Source of the DNA: Saprospiraceae bacterium
Lineage (GTDB): Bacteria > Bacteroidota > Bacteroidia > Chitinophagales > Saprospiraceae
Length of the DNA: 42,931 bases
NCBI GenBank assembly: GCA_030729925.1
Contig: JANQWK010000042.1
Coordinates: forward strand, 1 to 42,931
Direction of reading: 5' to 3'
Part shown: in pieces, positions 26,571-35,470 of the stretch
How the letters are laid out: every line of letters begins with the position of its first letter
Position numbering within the stretch: position 1 is the stretch's first letter
Position numbers and translations under genes: made by a program
Notes under the pieces: model-generated
Databases searched by the model: none
What the model was told of the DNA's origin: nothing
The model's input: the letters and a program-made list of their open reading frames with translations, nothing else

Positions 26571-27917
26571 TTATTCCTCAGAATTGAGTTTGAAGGTATT
26601 GATAAACCCGGTGTGGAAGTTGCCCGCCCGGAAATCTGCATTTTTCATCAACTTTTGATGAAAAGGCACAGTCGTTTTCACCCCTTCAATGATAAACTCA
26701 TCCAGTGCACGCTCCATTTTAGTGATGCACTCTTCCCGGGTGGGTGCCCGGCAAATCAATTTGGCAATCATGGAGTCGTAATAGGGCGGGATGGTATAAC
26801 CGGCATATACATGCGTGTCAACCCGTACCCCATGTCCTTTCGAACTGTGAAAAGAAAGAATCTTTCCCGGGCTGGGACGGAATCCGTTCATAGGATCCTC
26901 CGCATTGATCCGACACTCCATGGCATGGCACTTCGGAAAATAATTTTTGCCGGAGATCTTTTCCCCTGCAGCAATTTTTATCTGTTCTTTGATCAGGTCG
27001 TGGTCAATCACTTCTTCCGTCACGGGATGCTCGACCTGTATCCGGGTATTCATCTCCATGAAGTAGAAATTGCGGTACTTGTCCACCAGGAATTCAATCG
27101 TCCCAACGCCCTCATAGTTGATGGATTTTCCTGCAAGGATAGCGGCTTCACCCATTTTTTCGCGCAATTCGGGCGTCATAAACGGAGAAGGAGACTCCTC
27201 TACCAGTTTTTGATGCCTGCGCTGGATGCTGCAATCCCGCTCCGACAAATGCACGACATTGCCATATTGGTCGCCGGCAATCTGAAACTCGATGTGACGC
27301 GGCTCTTCAATAAACTTTTCAATATAAATGCCGTCATTGCCAAAAGAAGCCACCGCTTCCTTACGCGCCATATCCCAGTTATCTTCGAGGGTCGCTTCTT
27401 CCCATACGATGCGCATCCCTTTACCCCCGCCACCGGCAGTAGCTTTCAGCATCACGGGATAGCCGACCTCTTTGGCGATGGATTTGGCTTGTTTGACATC
27501 TTTCAGCAGACTCTCCGAGCCTGGAACTACCGGTACACCCGCTTTGATCATCGTCTCTTTGGCCGTGATCTTGTCACCCATCTTGCGGATCTGCTCGGGC
27601 GTAGGTCCGATAAACTTGATATTGTAACTGGAGCAAACCTCCGCGAAATCAGCATTTTCGGCAAGAAAACCATAGCCTGGGTGCACCGCATCCGCATTGG
27701 TGATCTCACACGCTGCCATGATTCTGGGGATGTTCAGGTAGGAATCCTTCGAAGCAGGAGGCCCGATACACACAGCTTCATCGGCAAAGCGCACGTGTAG
27801 GCTCTCCCGGTCGGCAGTAGAATATACCGCAACCGTTTTGATGCCCATCTCCCTGCAGGTTCTGATAATGCGCAATGCAATTTCTCCCCTGTTGGCAATA
27901 AGTACTTTTTCAAACAT
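26571..27917 (-). CDS. accC: Biotin carboxylase subunit of acetyl-CoA carboxylase
   Basis: A 448-residue AccC of normal length. It begins [20 protein letters not shown] and includes the ATP-grasp nucleotide loop ([14 protein letters not shown]), [14 protein letters not shown], the active-site region [29 protein letters not shown], and a biotin carboxylase C-terminal domain ([26 protein letters not shown]). It carboxylates biotin on AccB, the first step of malonyl-CoA synthesis. It lies 39 bases downstream of accB in the fabH-efp-accB-accC order. The carboxyltransferase subunits are not in the window. Confidence 0.97.
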   Translation of the reverse strand: MFEKVLIANRGEIALRIIRTCREMGIKTVAVYSTADRESLHVRFADEAVCIGPPASKDSYLNIPRIMAACEITNADAVHPGYGFLAENADFAEVCSSYNIKFIGPTPEQIRKMGDKITAKETMIKAGVPVVPGSESLLKDVKQAKSIAKEVGYPVMLKATAGGGGKGMRIVWEEATLEDNWDMARKEAVASFGNDGIYIEKFIEEPRHIEFQIAGDQYGNVVHLSERDCSIQRRHQKLVEESPSPFMTPELREKMGEAAILAGKSINYEGVGTIEFLVDKYRNFYFMEMNTRIQVEHPVTEEVIDHDLIKEQIKIAAGEKISGKNYFPKCHAMECRINAEDPMNGFRPSPGKILSFHSSKGHGVRVDTHVYAGYTIPPYYDSMIAKLICRAPTREECITKMERALDEFIIEGVKTTVPFHQKLMKNADFRAGNFHTGFINTFKLNSEE

Positions 27918-27956
27918 ACAAACAGATTAAGTTAGGCGTAGATCCAATGTACTCCC

Positions 27957-28454
27957 TTACAGTTCAACCACAAACAAGGGCTGATCGTATTCGACCGGTT
28001 GCGCGTCTTCTACCAAGACCTGTACAACCGTTCCCGAAATATCTGATTCGATCTCATTGAAAAGTTTCATCGCCTCGATGATACAAACAAAATCTCCGGC
28101 AGCAATATGATCGCCCACCTTTACAAATGGCGGTTTTTCCGGGGATTGGGAACGGTAAAACGTACCCACCATAGGCGACCGGATAATGTGCTGTGCTTTG
28201 TTGCTCGCTGGTGCTGCCGGCGCCGCTGCCTCCGTCTTGGGAGCAGGTCTGGCCGCTTCCGGTGCCGGAGCAGCCTGTACCGGTGCCGCTGGAACAGCAG
28301 TAGTTTGAACCCACTGCTCCACAGGTATAAGCTTGCCTTTGTCAAATTTGTCCGTACGAATGGTCAACTCAATATCGCCTGACTTGTATTTGAGTTCCGT
28401 CAGATTCGATTCCCCCAACAACTGGATGAGTTCCTTTAGCTCGCTGAAATTCAT
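27957..28454 (-). CDS. accB: Biotin carboxyl carrier protein of acetyl-CoA carboxylase
   Basis: A 165-residue BCCP. Residues 1-45 form the usual N-terminal helix (MNFSELKELIQLLGESNLTE), 52-86 is a long Ala/Pro linker, and the C-terminal biotinyl domain carries EAMKL with the biotinylated Lys130. The ATG at 28454 matches the family start; the open frame continues upstream but overlaps efp. It begins 4 bases after the efp stop and shuttles carboxybiotin between AccC and the carboxyltransferase. Confidence 0.96.
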   Translation of the reverse strand: MNFSELKELIQLLGESNLTELKYKSGDIELTIRTDKFDKGKLIPVEQWVQTTAVPAAPVQAAPAPEAARPAPKTEAAAPAAPASNKAQHIIRSPMVGTFYRSQSPEKPPFVKVGDHIAAGDFVCIIEAMKLFNEIESDISGTVVQVLVEDAQPVEYDQPLFVVEL

Positions 28455-28458
28455 AAGC

Positions 28459-29025
28459 CTAATTTTTAATTCGTTCCATGTAATTACCTGTGGCAGTGTC
28501 AATTTTGACAAAATCGCCCTGGTTGATAAATAAAGGTACCCGCACTTCTGCACCCGTTTCCACCGTCGCAGGCTTCAACGTGTTGGTCGCCGTGTCGCCT
28601 CTCAACCCCGGCTCCGTATAGGTGATCTCAAGGATAATGTATTGGGGCATCTCCAGCGTCAAAGGGGTGTTTTTCTCTCCGTGAAAAAGTACATCCACCT
28701 CCGTACCTTCCTTCAAAAGTCCGGGATTGTCTATCATTTTTTCATCCAGTGTGATCTGCTCGAAGCTCTCATTGTCCATGAAATTGTACCCGGTCTCGTC
28801 ATTGTACAGATACTGGAACTTTCTTCGCTCAATCCGCACCTCGTTGATCTTGTGGCCAGAGGGGAAGGTTTGGTCAATTACTCTGCCAGTAGTCATACTC
28901 TTGATCTTCGTACGGACAAATGCAGCGCCTTTTCCTGGTTTAACGTGCTGAAATTCAACGACTTTGTAAATATCGTGATTGAATTCCATGCACAATCCAT
29001 TTCTGATGTCAGCAGTTGAAGCCAT
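28459..29025 (-). CDS. efp: Translation elongation factor P
   Basis: A 188-residue EF-P with its three beta-barrel domains. The KOW-like N-terminal domain holds the tip loop KPGKGAAF with Lys32, the residue that is beta-lysylated in many bacteria. The C-terminal OB domain includes [28 protein letters not shown] (conserved GDTA and the VPLFI stretch). EF-P relieves ribosome stalling at proline runs. Modification genes (epmA/epmB or equivalents) are not in this window. It precedes accB by 4 bases, a gene order well known in bacteria, and has its own -7 box upstream. Confidence 0.97.
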   Translation of the reverse strand: MASTADIRNGLCMEFNHDIYKVVEFQHVKPGKGAAFVRTKIKSMTTGRVIDQTFPSGHKINEVRIERRKFQYLYNDETGYNFMDNESFEQITLDEKMIDNPGLLKEGTEVDVLFHGEKNTPLTLEMPQYIILEITYTEPGLRGDTATNTLKPATVETGAEVRVPLFINQGDFVKIDTATGNYMERIKN

Positions 29026-29068
29026 GCTAAATTTGGATGAAAGGGTTAATGATTAATAGTTTTTCAAA

Positions 29069-29076
29069 CAAAGATA
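29069..29076 (-). promoter_or_regulatory. Predicted -7 box for efp-accB-accC
   Basis: The minus strand reads TATCTTTG, a full TAnnTTTG match, 43 bases before the efp ATG, in the gap after fabH. It suggests the efp-acc genes are also transcribed independently of fabH. The -33 element is not clear. Confidence 0.5.
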
Positions 29077-29108
29077 GGAAATTTCTGAAACGCTCAGGAC
29101 TTTTACCC

Positions 29109-30098
29109 CTAATAGGCCCATTTGAGGTAAATGGCTCCCCAGGTAAATCCTCCGCCAAACGCTGTCAGAATCAGGTTATCGCCTTTTGTGAGCTGACTTT
29201 CCCAGTCGGCCAAGCAAAGCGGCAGGGTACCGGCAGTGGTGTTGCCGTATTTTTCAATATTGACCATGACTTTTTCCATGGGGAATTCCGACATCTTAGA
29301 TACCGCTTCGATGATTCGTTTATTGGCCTGATGTGGTACCAGCCAGCTGATATCCGGGATGCTTAGCTGGTTGCGCTCCATGATGCGGGTAACGACGTCG
29401 GTCATGCCGGAGACAGCCGCTTTGAATACGGGCTTGCCGTTTTGAAAGATAAAGTGGTCCCGGTTGTCAACGGTTTCGTGGCTGGCCGGGTATCTCGATC
29501 CGCCCGCTTTCTGATAAAGATAGTGCTGTCCGGATCCGTCGCTGTGGTGAAGGGAGTCCATTACGCCATACCCCTCTGTGTCGGGCTCCAGAAGTACCGC
29601 TCCGCCACCGTCGCCAAAAATGACACAGGTGGTGCGATCCGTATAGTCAATGATGGACGACATCTTGTCTGCTCCTATGACAATTACTTTTTTGTGTGAA
29701 CCGGATTCGACAAATTTTGCACCCGTGGTGAGCGCATACAAAAATCCCGAACAAGCCGCTGAAAGGTCAAAGCAAAAGGCATTTTTTATGCCAACGGCAT
29801 CGGCTACAAGGTTGGCAGAGTCGGGAAACATCATGTCCGGGGTTACCGTGGCAAAGATAACCAGGTCAATTTCCGATGGATCCGTATTGGTTTTTTCAAG
29901 CAAGCGCTTGACCGCTTCAATTCCAATCACAGATACGCCCTGGTGCGCCTCTTTTAATATGTGGCGCTGCTTGATGCCAGTCCGGGTGGTGATCCATTCA
30001 TCTGTGGTTTCAACCATGGTTTCCAATTCCGCATTGGTCAAAATGTAATCCGGAACGAACGCACTTACGCCAGTTATGGCTGCGTGAATCTTAGACAT
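29109..30098 (-). CDS. fabH: Beta-ketoacyl-ACP synthase III
   Basis: A 329-residue KAS III with the full catalytic triad: Cys116 (SAACSGFLYAL), His256 (WLVPHQANKRI) and Asn286 (YGNTTAGTLPL). The N-terminal TTDEWITTRTGI motif and the glycine-rich C-terminal end (LTAFGGGFTWGAIYLKW) are also present. It condenses an acyl-CoA primer with malonyl-ACP to begin fatty-acid synthesis. Usual partners rpmF and plsX are not beside it; upstream lies a symporter gene 132 bases away. A weak -7-like box (TACCTTGC, minus strand, 30156-30163) sits 58 bases upstream. Confidence 0.96.
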   Translation of the reverse strand: MSKIHAAITGVSAFVPDYILTNAELETMVETTDEWITTRTGIKQRHILKEAHQGVSVIGIEAVKRLLEKTNTDPSEIDLVIFATVTPDMMFPDSANLVADAVGIKNAFCFDLSAACSGFLYALTTGAKFVESGSHKKVIVIGADKMSSIIDYTDRTTCVIFGDGGGAVLLEPDTEGYGVMDSLHHSDGSGQHYLYQKAGGSRYPASHETVDNRDHFIFQNGKPVFKAAVSGMTDVVTRIMERNQLSIPDISWLVPHQANKRIIEAVSKMSEFPMEKVMVNIEKYGNTTAGTLPLCLADWESQLTKGDNLILTAFGGGFTWGAIYLKWAY

Positions 30099-30230
30099 AA
30101 GGTTCTTGTTAATAACTCAATAAGGCATCTGATAATGCTGCTTTCAAAATTTTGCGCAAGGTAAAAAAATATCGTGAAGGCCGGATGAATTTTCCAAACC
30201 TTTTCACGCTGAACTGCTTGCGTGCCTACA

Positions 30231-31718
30231 TCAGATGGCCTTCGCTTCGGCCCGACTCGAAATGAGCCACAGACCGGAAAAAGTTAAGAACCCGTTGAGC
30301 GCGATAATGAGAAAACCAAATTCGAATCCCGCCAACAATACGTCCGAATAGGCATTGAGCAGGTAGCTGATGACCGGCGAAGCGATACATACCAGGACTA
30401 CCCATTGCTTTTTGACCTCGCGCGTGGTGGCAATGCCAAAGGTAAACAATCCCAGCAGCGGACCGTAAGTGTAACCGGCTGCTACAAACAACTGGCTGAT
30501 GACCGCATCGTTGTTGAGGCTGTTGAATGCAACAATAATTATGAATAATAATACCGAAAACGCAATGTGTACCCAAAATCGTTGTTGTATCATACGCGCA
30601 CTAGGCTCCTTTTTGCCAAAGTTGAGGAAGTCTATGCAGAAGGAAGTGGTGAGCGCCGTTAGCGCGGAGTCGGCACTGGAGTAGGCAGCGGCAATAAGCC
30701 CTATGATAAAGACAATGCCAATGAATGGGGAGAGCTGATTGAGCGCAATGGAAGGGTAGAGCTTGTCGGTCTGCCCGGGAATGTCCAAGCCCAAATGGGC
30801 CGAATACAAGTACAGCAGCGCTCCAAGGGTGAGAAACATGACTTTAGCCAATACCAAAATAGCCGTAAAACTGTACATGTTCTTCTGGGCTTCCCGAATG
30901 TTGCGGCAACTCAGGTTTTTTTGCATCATGTCCTGATCCAGTCCGGTCATGACAATAGTGATCAAGGCGCCACTCAAAAATTGCTTGAAGAAGTTGTTCG
31001 GATCCGACCAGCCTCCCTCAAAAAAGAAGACCTGGGAGTAAGCACTTTCCTTTACCATGCTGATCATACCGGAAATGTCCGTGTCCATCGCACGACTAAT
31101 GGCAACAATAGTCAGTGTTACTGAGGTAAGCATGGCAATGGTCTGGAGACTGTCCGTCCACACAATCGTCTTAATCCCCCCTTTGAAGGTATAAACCCAT
31201 ATCAATAGAATCGAACCCGCTACCGTGCCCCAGAACGGAACACCCATCGGGCCCAAAACGAAACTGTCCAGGACAATGGCTACTAAATAAAGCCGGAAGG
31301 CCGAACCTATGGTACGGGATAACAAAAAGTAAGCCGCCCCCGTTTTATAAGCCTCTTTGCCCAAACGCTGCTCCAAAAATTCATAAATGGAGGTGAGGTT
31401 CATCCGGTAATATATGGGCATCAATACATGAGCAATGACCAGATACCCCACGATGTATCCTAAGACTACCTGCATGTAGGAAAAGGCCATGTTAAGCCCG
31501 CTTCCGCCTACTACACCCGGAATGGAGATGAACGTGACCCCGGATAGAGAAGCGCCAATCATGCCAAAGGCTACCAAATACCAGGGAGATTTCCGGCCGC
31601 CCCGGAAAAAACTGTCGTTGTCCGCGTTTTTTCCCGTGAAATAGGAAATGCCGACGAGTAGCAAAAAATAAATTGCAATGACAGACAGGATGACAAAAGG
31701 AGTCAGTTCTTGAAACAT
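30231..31718 (-). CDS. Sodium:solute symporter (SSS family)
   Basis: A 495-residue inner-membrane protein with about thirteen hydrophobic helices, the LeuT-fold size of this family. Recognisable parts are the N-terminal ISYFTGKNADNDSFFRGGRK, SPWYLVAFGMIGASLSGVTF, the helix GGIKTIVWTDSLQTIAM, and the conserved GLDQDMMQKNLSCRNIREAQ. YSSADSALTALTTSFCIDFL holds the serines typical of the Na2 sodium site. It would use the sodium gradient to bring in a solute. Sialic acid, sugars or amino acids are all possible; the sequence does not decide. Confidence 0.9.
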   Translation of the reverse strand: MFQELTPFVILSVIAIYFLLLVGISYFTGKNADNDSFFRGGRKSPWYLVAFGMIGASLSGVTFISIPGVVGGSGLNMAFSYMQVVLGYIVGYLVIAHVLMPIYYRMNLTSIYEFLEQRLGKEAYKTGAAYFLLSRTIGSAFRLYLVAIVLDSFVLGPMGVPFWGTVAGSILLIWVYTFKGGIKTIVWTDSLQTIAMLTSVTLTIVAISRAMDTDISGMISMVKESAYSQVFFFEGGWSDPNNFFKQFLSGALITIVMTGLDQDMMQKNLSCRNIREAQKNMYSFTAILVLAKVMFLTLGALLYLYSAHLGLDIPGQTDKLYPSIALNQLSPFIGIVFIIGLIAAAYSSADSALTALTTSFCIDFLNFGKKEPSARMIQQRFWVHIAFSVLLFIIIVAFNSLNNDAVISQLFVAAGYTYGPLLGLFTFGIATTREVKKQWVVLVCIASPVISYLLNAYSDVLLAGFEFGFLIIALNGFLTFSGLWLISSRAEAKAI

Positions 31719-31925
31719 AACTTAGTGTATTTCCGGAATTCGATGATCGGGGCTTTGAGATACGAGCGCGATATGCTATCCCCCTTACTTTGACTTAATG
31801 CCACCTCAATACCGCTTTTTATCCAAAGCTGGATATCAAGGTAGCCTCAACAATCGCCAAAGTAATAAAAAACGCGGAAATCCCAGTTTTTTTTGAAAAA
31901 ATTGACTCCTTTTGCCCGGAAACCC
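31719..31925. other. 207-base intergenic region, no gene seen
   Basis: Lies between the start of the symporter gene and the end of the thioredoxin gene, both on the minus strand. I find no coding region, no strong terminator and no full TAnnTTTG box. It holds only a small inverted repeat (ATCCA/TGGAT near 31830-31845). It presumably contains the symporter promoter. Confidence 0.4.
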
Positions 31926-32234
31926 TTACGCTTGGGTTAGGGCTTCGATTTGTTTTTTTAACACCGGGATCTGCTGTACGCCCGATGCCCGCCATACAGC
32001 TTTCCCATTCTGGAAAATCATTAGGGTAGGAATGCCCATGATCTGCAATTGCTGCGCAATGGCCGGGTTCCTGTCCACGTCAATTTTTACTATCTTTACC
32101 GCATCTCCCATCTCTGCTTTTAGTTTTTCCAGAATGGGTGACTGAATACGACAGGGCGCACACCAGTCCGCGTAAAAGTCCATGATTACCGGAGTAGATG
32201 AATTGATCAGTTCTCCAAAATTCGTTTTGCTCAT
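31926..32234 (-). CDS. trxA: Thioredoxin
   Basis: A 102-residue single-domain thioredoxin with no signal peptide, so cytoplasmic. The active site is DWCAPC (Cys25 and Cys28), close to the canonical WCGPC but with Ala for Gly. The cis-Pro loop is MGIPTLMIF. It reduces disulfides in cytosolic proteins. It is divergent from the FKBP lipoprotein gene, with 57 bases between them. Confidence 0.95.
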   Translation of the reverse strand: MSKTNFGELINSSTPVIMDFYADWCAPCRIQSPILEKLKAEMGDAVKIVKIDVDRNPAIAQQLQIMGIPTLMIFQNGKAVWRASGVQQIPVLKKQIEALTQA

Positions 32235-32261
32235 TTTTTTCGATTTTCGTTATTTTCAAGG

Positions 32262-32269
32262 CAAAAGTA
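32262..32269 (-). promoter_or_regulatory. Predicted -7 box for the thioredoxin gene
   Basis: The minus strand reads TACTTTTG, a full TAnnTTTG match, 27 bases upstream of the ATG at 32234. The -33 region is not distinct. Confidence 0.5.
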
Positions 32270-32291
32270 CCGCCTAAAAACACAGCACTCT

Positions 32292-32867
32292 ATGAAGAAG
32301 GTCACATATCTGCTGTTATTTTTATCATGCCTGTCTTGTAAACCTGCAAGTTCCGAAAATCATTCCCCGGATGCAGATTTGCCAGACAGGATGGCACCCT
32401 CCGAAGACTTGGCCGTTTCTGAGGAACACTGGCTCAAATTGATGCCTTACCTCATCCCGGAACCCCGCACTCCCCGAGAGGTGGAACAAAACCGAATGAT
32501 TGATTTCGCACTCGAAAAAGGGATTTCAGGGGAATTGCTGCCGAGCGGATTGTTCGTGTCCCTTACACCCGGTCAGGACACGGCCACTATCCAGTGGGGC
32601 GATCGCCTTAAAGTGCTGTATAAGGGCTATTTTCTGAATGGTACCGTGTTCGATGCGGCTCAAGACCGCGAAAAGCCACTGGAGTTTTATGTGGGCAATA
32701 TGATTGCCGGCTGGAATGAAGGACTGCAACTGGCCACCCCCGGTTCCCGCTTGCTCCTAATCGTCCCATCCTTCTTAGCCTACGGAAAAGAAGGACTCCA
32801 AAATAAAAAAGGCCATTTTCTGATTCCTCCCGATGAAACCCTCGTCTTCGAAATCGAGGTTCTATAA
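32292..32867 (+). CDS. FKBP-type peptidyl-prolyl isomerase lipoprotein
   Basis: A 191-residue lipoprotein (lipobox SCLSC, Cys16). After an acidic linker the C-terminal 110 residues form an FKBP domain: WGDRLKVLYKGYFLNGTVFD, then FYVGNMIAGWNEGLQLATPG, LLLIVPSFLAYGKEG, IPPDETLVFEIEVL. These strands include the aromatic residues of the FKBP proline-binding pocket. It would help fold envelope proteins in the periplasm. It converges on lspA with 11 bases between stops. Confidence 0.9.
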   Translation: MKKVTYLLLFLSCLSCKPASSENHSPDADLPDRMAPSEDLAVSEEHWLKLMPYLIPEPRTPREVEQNRMIDFALEKGISGELLPSGLFVSLTPGQDTATIQWGDRLKVLYKGYFLNGTVFDAAQDREKPLEFYVGNMIAGWNEGLQLATPGSRLLLIVPSFLAYGKEGLQNKKGHFLIPPDETLVFEIEVL

Positions 32868-32878
32868 GGTGTTATGCT

Positions 32879-33364
32879 TCATTGCTTGCCGCGAAAAAGT
32901 TGAGGCAACATCATGAACAGACCGATCATGATGAAGACATCCGCAATGTTGAATATCCCCGTGCGCAACCCAGGGAAACCCATATTCATGAAGTCCACGA
33001 CACTGCCATATTGCAACCGGTCGTATATGTTGGCAATGCCACCCCCTAAAATAGAACTGAAAGCGATAATATGCCACCTGTCCAGGGTCTTGTTGAAAAG
33101 GGTGTAAAATAAGAGCGCAGTAAGCAGGATAACCGGAAATAATTTGAGGACGATAAACTGGAAAAAAGGGGGAAGATCGGACCCCAGACTGAGAAAGGCG
33201 CCTTCGTTGCGGACGTAGAGCAACCGGAAAAAATCACCCAGATAAGACTGTACAGGCCGACCCATCAAGGTGTTAGTGGCCCAGTCTTTTGAGGTAAAGT
33301 CCAGTATAATGACAAAAACAATGATCCCGATAACCAGAATAATCCGCTTCCAGTCTGTCTTCAT
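32879..33364 (-). CDS. lspA: Lipoprotein signal peptidase (signal peptidase II)
   Basis: A 161-residue membrane protein with four helices and the LspA blocks in order: LDFTSKDWA, FFRLLYVRNEGAFLSLG, GGGIANIYDRLQYGSVVDF and FNIADVFI. Asp124 and Asp142 correspond to the catalytic aspartate pair of the family. It cleaves signal peptides from diacylglyceryl-modified prolipoproteins, of which this window encodes many. I chose the ATG at 33364; upstream in-frame codons give no plausible N-terminus. A -7-like TATCTTGT (minus strand, 33389-33396) lies 25 bases upstream. Confidence 0.95.
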   Translation of the reverse strand: MKTDWKRIILVIGIIVFVIILDFTSKDWATNTLMGRPVQSYLGDFFRLLYVRNEGAFLSLGSDLPPFFQFIVLKLFPVILLTALLFYTLFNKTLDRWHIIAFSSILGGGIANIYDRLQYGSVVDFMNMGFPGLRTGIFNIADVFIMIGLFMMLPQLFRGKQ

Positions 33365-33468
33365 GCAAGGTGAAAATTTTGTAAGGCGACAAGATAGATA
33401 AAAATAAGCGCTTGTCAAACGCGCAGGGATCAAAACAAAAAACCTATATTTATAAAAATTGGATACTC

Positions 33469-34719
33469 ATGGAACCGTTTTTTACCAATGATGCCATAGT
33501 ACTCGGCTTACTCATGCTGACCCTGGCTTTTGTTTTTGTGACCTCAGCCCGCAAGACAGGCTTTTGGGCAAAATTCTATCGGGTTGTACCCCCGCTCCTG
33601 CTTTGCTATTTTCTGCCGGCACTGCTATACTGGCCCTTGGGGCTGGTTTCGGGGGAGTCCTCCAAACTCTACGCAATGGCTTCCCGCTACCTGCTGCCCG
33701 CCGCATTGATCCTGCTTTGCATGGGCATTGACCTCAAAGGAGTGATCAACCTGGGATCCAAATCGCTGATCATGTTTTTGACCGCCACGCTCGGAATTGT
33801 ACTCGGCGGCCCGGTGGCCCTATTTGTGGTACTCTACCTGTTTCCCGATCTTCTCGCCGCTTCTCCGGAGGAAACCTGGCGCGGCTTGTCCACCGTTGCA
33901 GGGAGCTGGATCGGAGGGGGAGCCAACCAAACCGCCATGAAGGAAATTTTTGAGGTGCCCGACAACCTGTTCGCTACCATGATCGTGGTTGATGTGCTGG
34001 TGGCCAATATCTGGATGGGTTTTTTGCTGTACGGGGCAAATATTACCGAGCGCATTGACCGGTTCCTGCAGGCCGATACCCGGTCTATTGAAGAACTTAA
34101 AGTAAAGGTGGAGGCCTATCGGGCTTCTATGGAACGAATCCCCAGCACCGGCGACGCGATCCTGCTGATGGGAATCGCTTTTGGCGGAGTAGGACTGGCT
34201 CACTGGGGAGCCGACCTGATCACCCCCGTGATGAAGTCGTCCGAAACAAGCCTCAAAAGCATGGGACTGGATTCCCTCACCTCCGGCTTTTTCTGGCTCG
34301 TTGTACTGGCTACAACCATTGGACTCTTGCTGTCGTTTACCCGCGCAAAACAAATGGAAGGGGTAGGCGCTTCACGATGGGGGAGCGTATTTATTTACGT
34401 ACTGGTGGCAACCATCGGCATGCAAATGGATCTGAGCCAGGTGCTCAACAACATAGGACTCTTTGCAATAGGGATCATCTGGATGCTCATCCACGTAGGG
34501 GTACTGCTCCTGGTGGCAAAATGGATCAAAGCGCCATTCTTCTTCGTCGCAGTAGGAAGCCAGGCAAATGTGGGAGGAGCGGCATCAGCCCCGGTTGTGG
34601 CCTCGGCGTTTAGCCCGGCGCTCGCCCCGGTGGGTGCATTAATGGCCGTGTTGGGATATGCACTCGGAACTTATGGCGCACTGATCTCCGCATTCCTGAT
34701 GCGGGCTGTAGCCAGCTAA
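33469..34719 (+). CDS. DUF819-family integral membrane protein
   Basis: A 416-residue membrane protein with about ten to twelve helices. It matches the DUF819 (YjcL-like) family: STVAGSWIGGGANQTAMKEI in the first half and GSQANVGGAASAPVVASAF in the second. These paired glycine-rich segments suggest two related halves, as in transporters. It is probably a solute transporter, but no substrate is known for the family that I can state safely. I chose the ATG at 33469; in-frame codons upstream overlap the lspA promoter region and read poorly. It is divergent from lspA. Confidence 0.85.
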   Translation: MEPFFTNDAIVLGLLMLTLAFVFVTSARKTGFWAKFYRVVPPLLLCYFLPALLYWPLGLVSGESSKLYAMASRYLLPAALILLCMGIDLKGVINLGSKSLIMFLTATLGIVLGGPVALFVVLYLFPDLLAASPEETWRGLSTVAGSWIGGGANQTAMKEIFEVPDNLFATMIVVDVLVANIWMGFLLYGANITERIDRFLQADTRSIEELKVKVEAYRASMERIPSTGDAILLMGIAFGGVGLAHWGADLITPVMKSSETSLKSMGLDSLTSGFFWLVVLATTIGLLLSFTRAKQMEGVGASRWGSVFIYVLVATIGMQMDLSQVLNNIGLFAIGIIWMLIHVGVLLLVAKWIKAPFFFVAVGSQANVGGAASAPVVASAFSPALAPVGALMAVLGYALGTYGALISAFLMRAVAS

Positions 34720-34751
34720 AAAAAAATTGAAAGGGGAACCAACCAAAAAAG

Positions 34752-34802
34752 GAGCAGCCCCTTCCTTAAGTAAAACTAGTGAGTGTGAAGCAGGGGCTGC
34801 TC
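34752..34802 (-). terminator. Long-loop hairpin between converging genes
   Basis: GAGCAGCCCC (34752-34761) pairs perfectly with GGGGCTGCTC (34793-34802) around a 31-base loop that can pair a little further inside. On the minus strand the stem is followed by a T-run (opposite AAAAAA at 34745-34750), so it likely ends the HD-domain gene's transcript, although it lies 80 bases past that stop. The plus strand lacks a T-run. Confidence 0.55.
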
Positions 34803-34881
34803 ATGATCTAACGCCTATATCATCAAACTGAAGGAAAAACGTTTTAGATCGCTATGTTGCTGCCTCTGCCTTTTGAAAAAA

Positions 34882-35463
34882 TTAAATTTTACAGGATTTT
34901 TTCAGCACCTCCAGGTTAAATTGCTTGCCGGTTTCCCTCCTCCGCTTGTTGGTATCCGTGAAATAAGTGTGATTATCAAGAAATTGAATCTGGATGATAT
35001 TCCAGGCATCGCGATCGCTGATGCGTCCGAAGTGTTGCAATTCTCTAAACAGGGTATCCGCTATCGCGAAAAAATCTTCCCGGCCGAGGTAATCGAGGTC
35101 TGCGTCACACAATATTTTTTCCAATAAATTACGAGGTTGCTGGGGAATGCTGGTCGCCAGAATGCTGCTGGTGACCTGTGCAATCTGAGCAGGCGAATAG
35201 CCAAAATCGGGTAAGTGTCGCTTGGCGAGGGCACAACCTCGCTGTTCGTGTTCCTCGTGTCCCCACAAAAACCCGGCATCGTGAAAAAGAGCGGCGGTTT
35301 GTACCAGCCATCTATCGGAGGAAGGGAGGTCTTCGAGGACGGAAATTTCTGCGGCTGCACGCTCAACGTCGAGGGTGTGGTGCAGGCCATGATAGCTCAG
35401 TGCCGGATCCAGCCCTTTTTGCAGGGTATCCAGCACAAACTGCCGTGCAGCCGCAAAATTCAC
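34882..35463 (-). CDS. HD-domain predicted metal-dependent phosphohydrolase
   Basis: A 193-residue HD-superfamily protein, cytoplasmic. The metal-binding set is visible: HGLHHTLDV (His28/His29), FHDAG (His61-Asp62), and CDADLDYLG (Asp122 or Asp124), plus HEEHEQRG between them. Such proteins hydrolyse phosphoester or nucleotide substrates, but the substrate is not predictable here. I chose the GTG at 35463: it lies 7 bases after the DUF4920 stop, has GAGGAA just upstream, and matches where homology should begin. The frame is open for a further 37 residues inside the neighbour gene. Confidence 0.75.
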   Translation of the reverse strand: MNFAAARQFVLDTLQKGLDPALSYHGLHHTLDVERAAAEISVLEDLPSSDRWLVQTAALFHDAGFLWGHEEHEQRGCALAKRHLPDFGYSPAQIAQVTSSILATSIPQQPRNLLEKILCDADLDYLGREDFFAIADTLFRELQHFGRISDRDAWNIIQIQFLDNHTYFTDTNKRRRETGKQFNLEVLKKSCKI

Positions 35464-35470
35464 AGCGCAA

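Noticed and set aside
26613-27800. 395-codon open frame opposite accC
   Set aside because: accC is certain on the minus strand. The mirror frame is a by-product of its codon use.
33412-33468. Longer N-terminus for the DUF819 protein
   Set aside because: The added residues are polar and low in similarity to a membrane-protein start, and they cover the divergent lspA promoter.
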